Shown here one piece after another: positions 1 through 5,165 of a stretch of DNA of 5,472 nt. The position numbers and the translations under genes are program-made. This DNA is from an uncultured Sphingomonas sp. (GTDB lineage Bacteria > Pseudomonadota > Alphaproteobacteria > Sphingomonadales > Sphingomonadaceae), in the NCBI GenBank assembly GCA_902806295.1, contig CADCWB010000166.1, positions 1 to 5,472 on the forward strand, written 5' to 3'. Position 1 is the stretch's first letter. Each line of letters opens with the position of its first letter. The notes under the pieces were generated by a model. That model was not told where the DNA came from and did no database searches. It saw only the letters and a program-made list of their open reading frames with translations.

Positions 1-335
1 AGACCGACTCCTCGGCCCAGAACATGGCGAGTGCGGACTGGGAGAACATCGGCAACAACCAAATGCTCGCCGCCGATCCGAGCACTGGCGAGATCCGCCG
101 CTTTCTGGTCGGGCCGCGCGGCTGCGAGATCACCGGCGTGATCGCGACGCCCGACCTGCGGACCCTGTTCGCCAACATACAGCATCCCGGCGAGATGCCC
201 GAGCCTCATCCGCCTCGCAACGACCCCCGGAAGCCCGAGGCCGTGAGCTCTTGGCCGAACGGCGACGCGGGCGGCCGTCCCCGCTCGGCGACGATCGCCA
301 TCCGGCGGATGGACGGCGGCATCGTCGGCACGTGA
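1..335 (+). CDS. PhoX-type phosphatase, C-terminal part
   Basis: The reading frame is open from base 3 to the TGA at 333-335, so only the last 110 or so residues are present; the ATG at 24 is internal, since coding continues upstream of it. The segment reads TDSSAQN, then GNNQMLAADPSTGEIRRFL, GPRGCEITG, TPDLRTLFANIQHPGE, a short SSWPN segment, RPRSATIAIRR and a terminal DGGIVGT. These are the familiar closing motifs of the PhoX / DUF839 family (COG3211). Characterised members are exported calcium- and iron-dependent alkaline phosphatases that release phosphate from organic esters; the RGCE(I/V)TG motif lies in the conserved beta-propeller region. The C-terminus looks natural for the family. 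Whether the missing N-terminus is intact cannot be seen. Phosphatase activity is inferred from family membership; other family members are unassigned. Confidence 0.88.
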   Translation, partial: TDSSAQNMASADWENIGNNQMLAADPSTGEIRRFLVGPRGCEITGVIATPDLRTLFANIQHPGEMPEPHPPRNDPRKPEAVSSWPNGDAGGRPRSATIAIRRMDGGIVGT

Positions 336-336
336 C

Positions 337-480
337 GGCACGGCAAAGCGCTTGCGGCCGGCAGGGCAGCTGCAGACTGCGCGCTACACCGCCGAGTGGC
401 TGATCGAGATGAACAGCCACCGCGGCCGCAACGGCATGCGCGCCGCCTGGCACGACCAGACCTTCAGGCGCGCCGCATAG
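337..480 (+). pseudogene. Unrecognised C-terminal peptide remnant
   Basis: Immediately after the PhoX stop, another frame is open up to TAG at 478-480, with a second in-frame stop (TGA) at 481-483. The last 33 or so residues (about 379-477) read like real protein: they include TAEWLIEMN, then SHRGRNGMRAAWHDQTF and a terminal RRAA. The composition is balanced, unlike the Arg/Ala/Pro-rich shadows around it. There is no credible start: the only ATG in the good stretch (406) has no ribosome site and would give a 24-residue peptide. I do not recognise the family. It most likely represents the surviving 3' end of a gene whose front was lost in a rearrangement. Chance is still possible for so short a stretch. 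Confidence 0.35.
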
Positions 481-483
481 TGA

Positions 484-579
484 AACCGGTTGTCCAGGAA
501 ACCGGGTGCGGTACAAGTACCGTCTCGGGGTGTGACCCGGGCGATCAGCGGCATTGCGGAAATCCCTGGGCGGGCTCGG
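484..579 (+). pseudogene. Decayed tail of a DUF927-type protein
   Basis: In the frame beginning at 484 the translation starts NRLSRKPGAVQVP and continues SRGVTRAISGIAEIPG. It aligns with the very end of the reverse-strand DUF927-like fragment at 4797-5165: TRAISGIAEI here against ARVISVREEI there. The DNA agrees in the same frame: ATCAGCG, seven bases, GGAAATCC occurs at 544-565 here and on the reverse strand at 4832-4811 there. It is followed at almost the same distance (37 versus 38 bases from the start of ATCAGCG) by the GTGTGCG hairpin repeat. Stops at 478 and 481 and the loss of the terminal stop show that it is not a working gene. The assignment rests on this internal alignment and on the family resemblance of the larger fragment. 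Confidence 0.5.
502..540. other. Nested dyad with perfect 6-bp inner arms
   Basis: CGGTAC (509-514), AA, GTACCG (517-522) is a perfect inverted repeat with a two-base centre. It is enclosed by CCGGGT (502-507) and ACCCGG (535-540). The two-base centre suits a protein-bound DNA dyad better than an RNA hairpin, although the outer arms could fold. There is no T-run, so it is not a typical terminator. It lies inside the decayed DUF927-type tail and may have no function. Confidence 0.3.
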
Positions 580-580
580 T

Positions 581-666
581 GCGGGTGTGCGTGGTGTGCG
601 CCTGGCCCGCGATTTGCAGCAACTCGGCCGCGGACACCGCACACACCGCACACACGCCGATACTGC
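581..666 (+). repeat. GTGTGCG hairpin repeat, copy 1
   Basis: An 86-bp imperfect palindrome. The left arm carries GTGTGCG twice (585-591 and 594-600) and the right arm carries CGCACAC twice (638-644 and 647-653). They pair as 7 + 7 bp, interrupted by a 2 x 2 mismatch, around a 37-base loop. The element ends GCCGATACTGC (656-666). Its reverse complement matches copy 2 (4702-4794) along both arms, for example GCAGTATSGGCG followed by TGTGTGCGGTGTG. The loops differ in sequence. It lies just after the decayed DUF927-type tail, as copy 2 does after its own fragment. It looks like a REP-type or element-end repeat. It has no T-run and no integron attC core. Confidence 0.75.
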
Positions 667-895
667 CCGCAGCCATGGCGTCACATCGATGCCGCCGTCT
701 TCCGCTGCCAGAGTGCAGTTCAGTAACTTTCCGACCCGACTCCGGCCTTCAATGCCCTCCGAGCGACGATCCTTGGCCCCTGTTGGACCAGTCCCCAAAT
801 TCCGCCTTACGAAGGCAATAGGTGTGGCCGTAGATGCCTCGCACGGACTGTGATGGCTGGGATCTCACGCTTGGCGGGTTCTGTCAGGGCTCTTG

Positions 896-919
896 CCAAC
901 TGGCCTGCTTGGCCATTGG
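896..919. promoter_or_regulatory. Inverted repeat in the operon leader
   Basis: CCAA (896-899), one bulged C, TGGCC (901-905), a TGCTT loop, GGCCA (911-915) and TTGG (916-919) form a nine-pair dyad with one unpaired base. It sits about 155 bases before the tctC start. It could be an operator or a leader hairpin. No T-run follows, so termination is unlikely. Its function is inferred only from symmetry and position. Confidence 0.35.
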
Positions 920-994
920 GGCACCGCTGGTAGGCTCCGGGACCAACGAGGGGCGGAGGATGAGATCGCACGCCTGGTCGCAGCGGGGGCCTTT

Positions 995-1023
995 TTGACG
1001 CTGCTGATACAGGCAGCTGAAAC
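995..1023 (+). promoter_or_regulatory. Weak sigma-70-like promoter candidate
   Basis: TTGACG (995-1000) is a good -35 match. After 17 bases comes TGAAAC (1018-1023), a poor -10 match. A transcript from here would carry a leader of about 40 bases before the tctC start. It is the best candidate I could find by eye, but the poor -10 makes it tentative. Confidence 0.2.
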
Positions 1024-1063
1024 CGCGGCATTGGCCTCAATACAAGCCGTAAGCATGGATGGG

Positions 1064-1068
1064 GGAGG
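1064..1068 (+). promoter_or_regulatory. Shine-Dalgarno site deciding the tctC start
   Basis: GGAGG within a G-rich run (1061-1069) precedes two adjacent ATG codons. The spacer is one base to the ATG at 1070 and four bases to the ATG at 1073. Only the second is workable, so 1073 is preferred; the protein is almost the same either way. The upstream in-frame ATG at 1055 lacks a ribosome site. Confidence 0.6.
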
Positions 1069-1072
1069 AATG

Positions 1073-2050
1073 ATGAGAAAAGGCGGACGGTTGGCACGGG
1101 CCGGCGGTCTGATTGCCGTCGTCACTTTACTGGCGAGCTTCGCCTCGCCGCGTGTGGAGTGCCTTGCGCCAGGCGGGCCGGGCAGCGGGTGGGACTTCAC
1201 CTGCCGCACCGTCGGACGGCTGCTCCAGGAGATCGGCATCGTCGACCGCCCGGTGCAGGTCATCAACATGCCGGGTGGCATCGGCGCGGTCGCATTCAGC
1301 CATGTCGCCGAGAACCGTTCCCGCGATGCGGGCCTGCTGGTCGCGACCAGCACTGTCGGTATCACTCAAATCGCGCAGCGCCGCTATCCCGGCGATGCCG
1401 ATCGGATGCGCTGGGTGGCGATGCTGGGAGCCGATATCGGCGTCGTCCTGGTGCGACCCGACTCGCCATATCGAACGCTCAATGACCTTTTCGCCGCACT
1501 GAAGGCGGATCCCACTGCCGTCGTGACCGGCGGCACCAGTGGTGCCGGCGGATATGACCATCTTCGGTTGCTGCTGCTCGCCCGTGCCGCGGGGATGTCA
1601 ACGGAGGAGTTGCGCCGCATCCGCTGGGTCCAGTTCGATGGCGGCACCGCCGTGCCGCAGCTGATCGGCGGGCATGTCGGCGTCATCTCGCTCGATATCG
1701 GCGAGATTTCCGGCTTCGTGGAGGCCGGCCAGGTGCGCGCGCTCGGCGTGCTGTCGGATGCGCGTCTCCCGCCTCCCTTCGCCGCGCTGCCGACGGCGCG
1801 AGAACAGGGGCTTGATGTGGTGGGGATCAACTGGCGCGGCTTCTACACCGGCGGCCGGGTGGCGGACGCGGCCTATACGGCCATGGTCGACAGCCTGAAC
1901 CGTCTCTATGAGAGCGATAAATGGCAGCAGGCCATGCGCCAGCACGGCTTGCAGGCGATCTGGCGCGGCGGCCCGGAGTTCGAAGCCTTCGTGCGCCAGC
2001 ATATCGCGCAGCTGCGCGGCCTTTCGCAGGAGCTTGGGGTGATCCGGTGA
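1073..2050 (+). CDS. tctC: TTT transporter substrate-binding protein
   Basis: A periplasmic solute receptor of the Bug/TctC family, 325 residues, the usual family length. The N-terminus is a signal peptide: basic MRKGGRLARAG, then hydrophobic GLIAVVTLLASFA, with cleavage probably near residues 24-27. The mature protein opens with the family hallmark ECLAPGGPGSGWDFTCR (29-45). Then come VQVINMPGGIGAVAF (61-75), a GGTSGAGGYDHLRLLLLARAAG segment, the GGHVG segment near residue 200, LPTAREQGLDVVGINWRGFYTGG (NWRGFY 253-258) and a terminal LSQELGVIR. These motifs match the tricarboxylate-type branch, so a di- or tricarboxylate ligand is a reasonable guess, but Bug proteins bind very diverse acids and the ligand cannot be fixed from sequence. 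It is the first gene of the operon; its stop overlaps the tctB start. Nothing suggests damage. Confidence 0.93.
   Translation: MRKGGRLARAGGLIAVVTLLASFASPRVECLAPGGPGSGWDFTCRTVGRLLQEIGIVDRPVQVINMPGGIGAVAFSHVAENRSRDAGLLVATSTVGITQIAQRRYPGDADRMRWVAMLGADIGVVLVRPDSPYRTLNDLFAALKADPTAVVTGGTSGAGGYDHLRLLLLARAAGMSTEELRRIRWVQFDGGTAVPQLIGGHVGVISLDIGEISGFVEAGQVRALGVLSDARLPPPFAALPTAREQGLDVVGINWRGFYTGGRVADAAYTAMVDSLNRLYESDKWQQAMRQHGLQAIWRGGPEFEAFVRQHIAQLRGLSQELGVIR
2036..2045 (+). promoter_or_regulatory. Extended Shine-Dalgarno for tctB inside tctC
   Basis: GGGGTGATCC matches the downstream half of the extended anti-16S pairing sequence (GGAGGTGATCC), with one base to the GTG start at 2047. A second purine run, AGGAG, lies at 2028-2032. 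Together they support the GTG start overlapping the tctC stop. Confidence 0.45.
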
Positions 2051-2484
2051 GCGACCGCATCGCCGGCGTGGCCCTCGCCCTGCTTGCCGCCTGGTATGGC
2101 TGGACCGCGGGCGAGTACCAGATCGACTTCGCCGATGTGGTAGGGCCCTCGGCCTTTCCGCAGGTTCTCGCCGTGCCCATCGGGCTGTTGGGCCTCTACA
2201 TTGCGCTGCGGCCCGACCCCTCGCCCGGCTGGCCGTCGGGGCGGCACCTGCTCGGACAGGCCATGGCGGTCGGCTTGCTCGTCGGCTATGCGCTGCTGCT
2301 CGTGCCCGTGGGCTTCCTGCCAAGCACCACGGTGCTGGCCGGGGCGCTGGCGCTGCTGCTCGGTGCCCGGCCGGGGCCGGCGGCAGCATCGGGCGTGATG
2401 GTCAGCCTCGGCTGCTACGCGCTGTTCGCCTGGGTACTCGACCTGCCGCTGCCACCCGGCGCGCTGTTCGCTGGGCCGGAGTAG
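2047..2484 (+). CDS. tctB: TTT transporter small membrane subunit
   Basis: The 145-residue small integral membrane component of a tripartite tricarboxylate transporter (TctB family, usually about 150 residues). The GTG start overlaps the tctC stop by four bases (GTGA), a sign of translational coupling. An earlier in-frame start inside tctC would only add a non-family N-terminus. Hydrophobic segments lie at about residues 4-20, 38-55, 72-89, 92-108 and 115-131, in line with the four or five helices of the family. The loop after the first helix contains DFADVVGPSAFPQ, corresponding to the family's conserved G/P-x-x-FP motif. With TctA it forms the inner-membrane permease; TctB is required for transport in studied systems but its exact role is unclear. 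Sequence conservation is low in this family, so the call leans on length, topology and position. Confidence 0.88.
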   Translation: MSDRIAGVALALLAAWYGWTAGEYQIDFADVVGPSAFPQVLAVPIGLLGLYIALRPDPSPGWPSGRHLLGQAMAVGLLVGYALLLVPVGFLPSTTVLAGALALLLGARPGPAAASGVMVSLGCYALFAWVLDLPLPPGALFAGPE

Positions 2485-2490
2485 GGAGGC

Positions 2491-4014
2491 ATGGAGATCC
2501 TACCCGCGCTCGGGCAGGGCTTCGGCGTCGCGCTGGAGCCGCAGAATCTGCTGTTGGCTCTGATCGGCTGCTTCGCCGGCACGGTGATCGGCGCGCTACC
2601 TGGGATCGGCCCAACCAACGGCATCGCCATTCTGATCCCGCTTGCCTTCAGCCTCAGCCTGTCGCCGGTGGCGGCGATGATCCTGCTCACCAGCGTCTAC
2701 TATGGCACCATGTTCGGCGGCCGGATCTCCAGCATCCTGCTTAACATTCCAGGCGATGCGCCAGCGGTGATGACCTGCCTCGACGGCTACCCGATGGCGC
2801 GCCAGGGCCGGGCCGCGGACGCGCTGGCAATCTCTGCCATCTCCTCCTTCCTTGGCGGCACGCTTGCGACGATCGGCTTGACGCTCTCGGCGCCGCTGCT
2901 GGCACAGGCCGCGATTCATTTCGGACCTGCGGAGTATTTCGCGCTTTATATCATGGCGGTAGTAGCGGTGAGCGGTGTCGGCTCCGCTAATCCGGCGAAG
3001 ATGCTACTCTCGGGGTTAGTTGGCCTGGCGCTGGCGACTATTGGGCTTGACCCCGCGAGCGGCGTGCCGCGCTACACGTTCGACAGTTTCGAACTCTATG
3101 ACGGCATCGATTTCGTGGTGGCCGCGGTCGGGCTCTTTGCGATCAGCGAGTTCCTGCTCTTCATCGAGCAGCGCGGCAGCGGCACCGAAGCCAAACGGCT
3201 CCCGGTCGGTCGCATCGGCACCGCCTTCCACCGCATGATCTATCCGATGGTGACGCTGCGGGCGAGCTTGCTCGGCTTCATCATCGGCGTGCTGCCAGGG
3301 GCCGGCGCGACCATGGCGAGCTTTCTCAGTTACACGCTGGAGAAGCGCATTTCCGATAAGGAGGGCACCTTCGGCCGCGGCGACCCGCGCGGCGTGGCGG
3401 CTCCGGAAGCTGCCGACAACGCCGCCGCCGGGGGCAATCTGGTGCCGATGCTGACGCTGGGTATTCCCGGCAGCGGCACGACCGCGATCATGCTTGGCAT
3501 GCTGGTCACGCTCAACATTCAGCCGGGGCCGCTGCTGTTCGAGCGGCAGCCGGAACTGGTCTGGGGGCTGGTGGCTTCGCTCTATGTGAGCAATGTGATC
3601 CTGTTGGTGCTGAACATCCCGCTGGTCGGCATCTTCGCTCGACTGCTGACAGTGCCGCCACGCTATCTGATGCCGGTGATCGTCGTCGTCAGCTTTATGG
3701 GCGTCTATACCGTCAGCAATAGTGCATTCGACCTGTTGCTGATGGCGGCTTTCGGCGTGCTGGGCTACGGGATGCGGAAGATGGGCTTTTCACTCGTGCC
3801 GATGGTACTCGGCATGCTGCTGGGAGGTCCGATGGAGCAGAGCCTGCGCCGGGCACTCCAGGCCAGCGGCGGACAGGTATCTATCCTGATCGCCAGCCCG
3901 CTCTCGATCGGCCTTCACCTCACGACCTTAGGTGTCGTTGTTCTGGCCATCTTCCTCGAGATACGAAGGCGCAGGCGGCTACACCGTCCGGTGGCGCCGG
4001 CGGAAGTTGCCTAG
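2491..4014 (+). CDS. tctA: TTT transporter large membrane subunit
   Basis: The 507-residue permease subunit of the tripartite tricarboxylate transporter, normal family length, with about a dozen hydrophobic segments. It carries the two family signatures, one in each half. The first is GTVIGALPGIGPTNGIAILIP (30-50), followed by YYGTMFGG (70-77), NIPGDAPAVMTCLDGYPMARQG (85-106). The second is GVLPGAGATMASFLSYTLEKR (266-286), followed by GVAAPEAADNAAAGG (301-315) and LGIPGSGTTAIMLG (323-336). The glycine- and proline-rich loops are thought to line the substrate and ion path; transport is secondary, driven by an ion gradient. The C-terminus ends in a basic cytoplasmic tail (RRRRRLHRP). GGAGG at 2485-2489 follows the tctB stop but leaves only one base before the ATG, so expression may depend on coupling from tctB. 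The start agrees with the family N-terminus (ME-L---G--VAL-P-NLL). Confidence 0.95.
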   Translation: MEILPALGQGFGVALEPQNLLLALIGCFAGTVIGALPGIGPTNGIAILIPLAFSLSLSPVAAMILLTSVYYGTMFGGRISSILLNIPGDAPAVMTCLDGYPMARQGRAADALAISAISSFLGGTLATIGLTLSAPLLAQAAIHFGPAEYFALYIMAVVAVSGVGSANPAKMLLSGLVGLALATIGLDPASGVPRYTFDSFELYDGIDFVVAAVGLFAISEFLLFIEQRGSGTEAKRLPVGRIGTAFHRMIYPMVTLRASLLGFIIGVLPGAGATMASFLSYTLEKRISDKEGTFGRGDPRGVAAPEAADNAAAGGNLVPMLTLGIPGSGTTAIMLGMLVTLNIQPGPLLFERQPELVWGLVASLYVSNVILLVLNIPLVGIFARLLTVPPRYLMPVIVVVSFMGVYTVSNSAFDLLLMAAFGVLGYGMRKMGFSLVPMVLGMLLGGPMEQSLRRALQASGGQVSILIASPLSIGLHLTTLGVVVLAIFLEIRRRRRLHRPVAPAEVA

Positions 4015-4045
4015 CGTGCCCTAACGATGACGGAGGCCTTGAACA

Positions 4046-4492
4046 GTGGAGCAGCGGTTGCGCCGCATCGCGGTCATGCCGAGCGGACGAAGCCTCGTGG
4101 AGATCACCGACGAGGTCCTCCAATGGGTGCTGGCCCAGCGGATCGAGACCGGCCTTTTGACTGTATGGTGCCCGCACACCTCGGCCTCGCTGCTGGTGCA
4201 GGAGAATGCCTCACCGGACGTCCGGGCCGACCTCGAGGACTTCTTCCGGCGCTTGGTGCCGGACGGCGGCGGCGGGCGCTACCGGCACCAGGAGGAGGGG
4301 GCGGATGACATGCCGGCCCACATCCGGGCGGCGCTCACGCAAACCCAGCTCTCCATCCCGGTAACGGAAGGGCGGCCGGTGCTCGGGACCTGGCAGGGGA
4401 TCTACCTCTATGAGCACCGGACGCAGCCGCACCGGCGCGAGCTCGTCTTGCACTTGGTAGGCCAAGCCAAGCGGCCGTGCGAGAGCGGCTGA
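4046..4492 (+). CDS. yjbQ: YjbQ-family secondary thiamine-phosphate synthase
   Basis: A 148-residue protein of the YjbQ / UPF0047 family (COG0432; E. coli YjbQ is about 140 residues). The start is GTG 4046, with GGAGG at 4032-4036 and a nine-base spacer; the in-frame ATG at 4076 would cut off the first strand. Conserved motifs are all present: PHTSASLLVQENASPDV (43-59, with His44), YRHQEEGADDMPAHIRAAL (79-97, with His81, Glu84, Asp87, Asp88, His92) and LGTWQGIYLYEHR (113-125, with His124). These invariant His, Glu and Asp residues cluster in a putative active or metal site in family structures. Established: members can weakly complement loss of thiamine-phosphate synthase ThiE. The main physiological role is not settled. 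It lies 31 bases after tctA with its own good ribosome site, so it probably ends the transport operon. No TPP riboswitch is seen. Confidence 0.93.
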   Translation: MEQRLRRIAVMPSGRSLVEITDEVLQWVLAQRIETGLLTVWCPHTSASLLVQENASPDVRADLEDFFRRLVPDGGGGRYRHQEEGADDMPAHIRAALTQTQLSIPVTEGRPVLGTWQGIYLYEHRTQPHRRELVLHLVGQAKRPCESG

Positions 4493-4496
4493 TTTC

Positions 4497-4516
4497 GAGC
4501 CGCGGACCGGTGGCTC
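4497..4516 (+). terminator. Possible weak stem-loop after yjbQ
   Basis: GAGCC (4497-4501) and GGCTC (4512-4516) pair around a ten-base loop, four bases after the yjbQ stop. The stem is short and no T-run follows, so it is a poor intrinsic terminator. It is the only stem-loop seen directly at the operon end. Confidence 0.2.
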
Positions 4517-4534
4517 TGCTGTCGGGGACATCGC

Positions 4535-4675
4535 ATGCCGCTGCTGGCCTTCAGGAAATCTGCTCCTGCGACCGGTGAGCAATTGACGCTAGAGCTGGTG
4601 TTGTCCAACGCCGGTGACCGCGCACTCAAGGACGGTTCGACCTGCTCCGCCGAGTTGCGCGAATACCTGGTGTAA
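4535..4675 (+). CDS. Small hypothetical ORF, or gene-tail remnant
   Basis: A 46-codon ORF, ATG 4535 to TAA 4673-4675, 42 bases after yjbQ and in the same phase. GGGGA (4524-4528) precedes the start by six bases. The translation has ordinary protein composition: MPLLAFRKSAPATGEQLTLE, then LVLSNAGDRALKDGS, TCSAELREYLV. The second half would form amphipathic helices. I recognise no family. It could be a true small protein at the end of the operon, or the 3' remnant of a larger gene whose front is lost, which would suit the rearranged surroundings. The frame is also open back to the yjbQ stop, so the ATG is not proven as the start. The copy 2 hairpin begins 27 bases after its stop. Confidence 0.35.
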   Translation: MPLLAFRKSAPATGEQLTLELVLSNAGDRALKDGSTCSAELREYLV

Positions 4676-4701
4676 ACCCCCAACAGTAAAATCGGCAGTG
4701 T

Positions 4702-4794
4702 GCAGTATGGGCGTGTGTGCGGTGTGCGAAGTGTGCGCGGCCAAGCCTGGAACCGCGATCCGAGGCGCACACCAGGCACACCACGCACACCCGC
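4702..4794 (-). repeat. GTGTGCG hairpin repeat, copy 2 (inverted)
   Basis: A 93-bp imperfect palindrome, inverted relative to copy 1. On the + strand the left arm has GTGTGCG three times (4715-4721, 4722-4728, 4731-4737). The right arm answers with CGCACAC (4766-4772), GCACAC (4776-4781) and CGCACAC (4784-4790). It starts GCAGTATGGGCG (4702-4713), matching the outer end of copy 1, and ends two bases from the stop codon of the reverse-strand DUF927-like fragment. It has one more arm unit than copy 1, and the loop is different, so the arms rather than the loop are conserved. This suggests that structure matters. Possible roles: REP-type element, mRNA 3'-end stabiliser or recombination end. Confidence 0.75.
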
Positions 4795-4796
4795 GC

Positions 4797-5165
4797 CTAC
4801 TCCGCTCGGAGGATTTCCTCCCTCACGCTGATGACACGCGCCCGGCCGAGCGGCTCGGGGAAGTCACGCGTGACCGTGGTCTTGCCGCCCATTTGTTGGT
4901 GGAGGAGGTCCGCGTCCCGGAGATGATGTACGACGAGCTTGGCGGAAAGGCCGGCGCAGACCCCATCGCGGAACACCTCGGCGGGAAAGCAGAACTCGAC
5001 CCGCCGCCCCCGCGGGTAGACGAGGCCGGCGGCGGTGGCGAATTCGTCGCGGGTCAGGCGTCCGGACTGCGCCCGCAGGTCGATGAAGCTCCCGCGCTCC
5101 CTCCGGATGTACTCCGCGACCGCGCCGATGCTCTCCTCGGCGGTCTGCGGCCGCAGCAGGCTCCT
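4797..5165 (-). pseudogene. DUF927-type protein, C-terminal fragment
   Basis: Reverse-strand coding region ending at TAG (4799-4797). Frame-wise it is open back to an ATG at 5225, but family-like sequence begins only at about 5165. The order is a helix (EESIGAVAEYIRRERGSF), a LTRDEFATAAGLVYPRG segment, then VEFCFPAEVFRDGVCAGLSAK, HHLRDADLLHQQMGGKTT, and a final strand ARVISVREEIL. This resembles the C-terminal end of DUF927 proteins (phage- and plasmid-associated helicase/primase-like), which carry a comparable NRAGFRR...FYVLPEVFR-EVCAG....A..L...G.L pattern before the end. A full protein is several hundred residues, so only about 120 remain. Truncation coincides with the start of RTX-like sequence on the other strand. 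The family call is from memory of the motif pattern and is moderate in certainty. Confidence 0.6.

Larger units (their letters stand above)
667..1060. other. Non-coding leader upstream of the transport operon
   Basis: About 390 bases between the hairpin repeat and the ribosome site of tctC. I find no convincing gene: frames on both strands give Arg/Pro/Ser/Cys-rich translations with no recognisable motif. A frame in phase with tctC is open back to about 893 and includes a TTG at 893. It is not needed, because the family-typical signal peptide begins at 1073 behind a clear Shine-Dalgarno sequence. A 12-codon ORF (ATG 960, stop 996-998) has GGAGG abutting its start with no spacer. The operon promoter must lie here or further upstream. 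The stretch contains the dyad at 896-919. I see no riboswitch. Confidence 0.6.

Noticed and set aside
581..666. CRISPR array or integron attC site
   Set aside because: The GTGTGCG units are only seven bases long and arranged as palindrome arms without unique spacers of constant length; no GTTRRRY/RYYYAAC core boxes are present.
960..998. Twelve-codon leader peptide ahead of tctC
   Set aside because: GGAGG touches the ATG with no spacer, and the sequence has no run of regulatory codons or attenuator hairpin.
893..1072. N-terminal extension of tctC from an in-frame TTG at 893
   Set aside because: It would place about 60 non-family residues ahead of the signal peptide and has no ribosome site; GGAGG at 1064-1068 supports 1073.
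1598..2389. Long reverse-strand frame (263 codons) opposite tctC and tctB
   Set aside because: It is Arg/Ala/Pro-rich with no recognisable motif and lies opposite two well-supported genes; a typical shadow in GC-rich DNA.
4015..4045. TPP riboswitch or separate promoter before yjbQ
   Set aside because: The gap is only 31 bases, too short for a TPP aptamer, and shows no promoter-like hexamers.
667..4701. Classical composite transposon carrying the operon
   Set aside because: No transposase, insertion-sequence ends or target-site duplication is visible; DUF927 proteins are not known recombinases. The inverted repeats are reported as an observation only.
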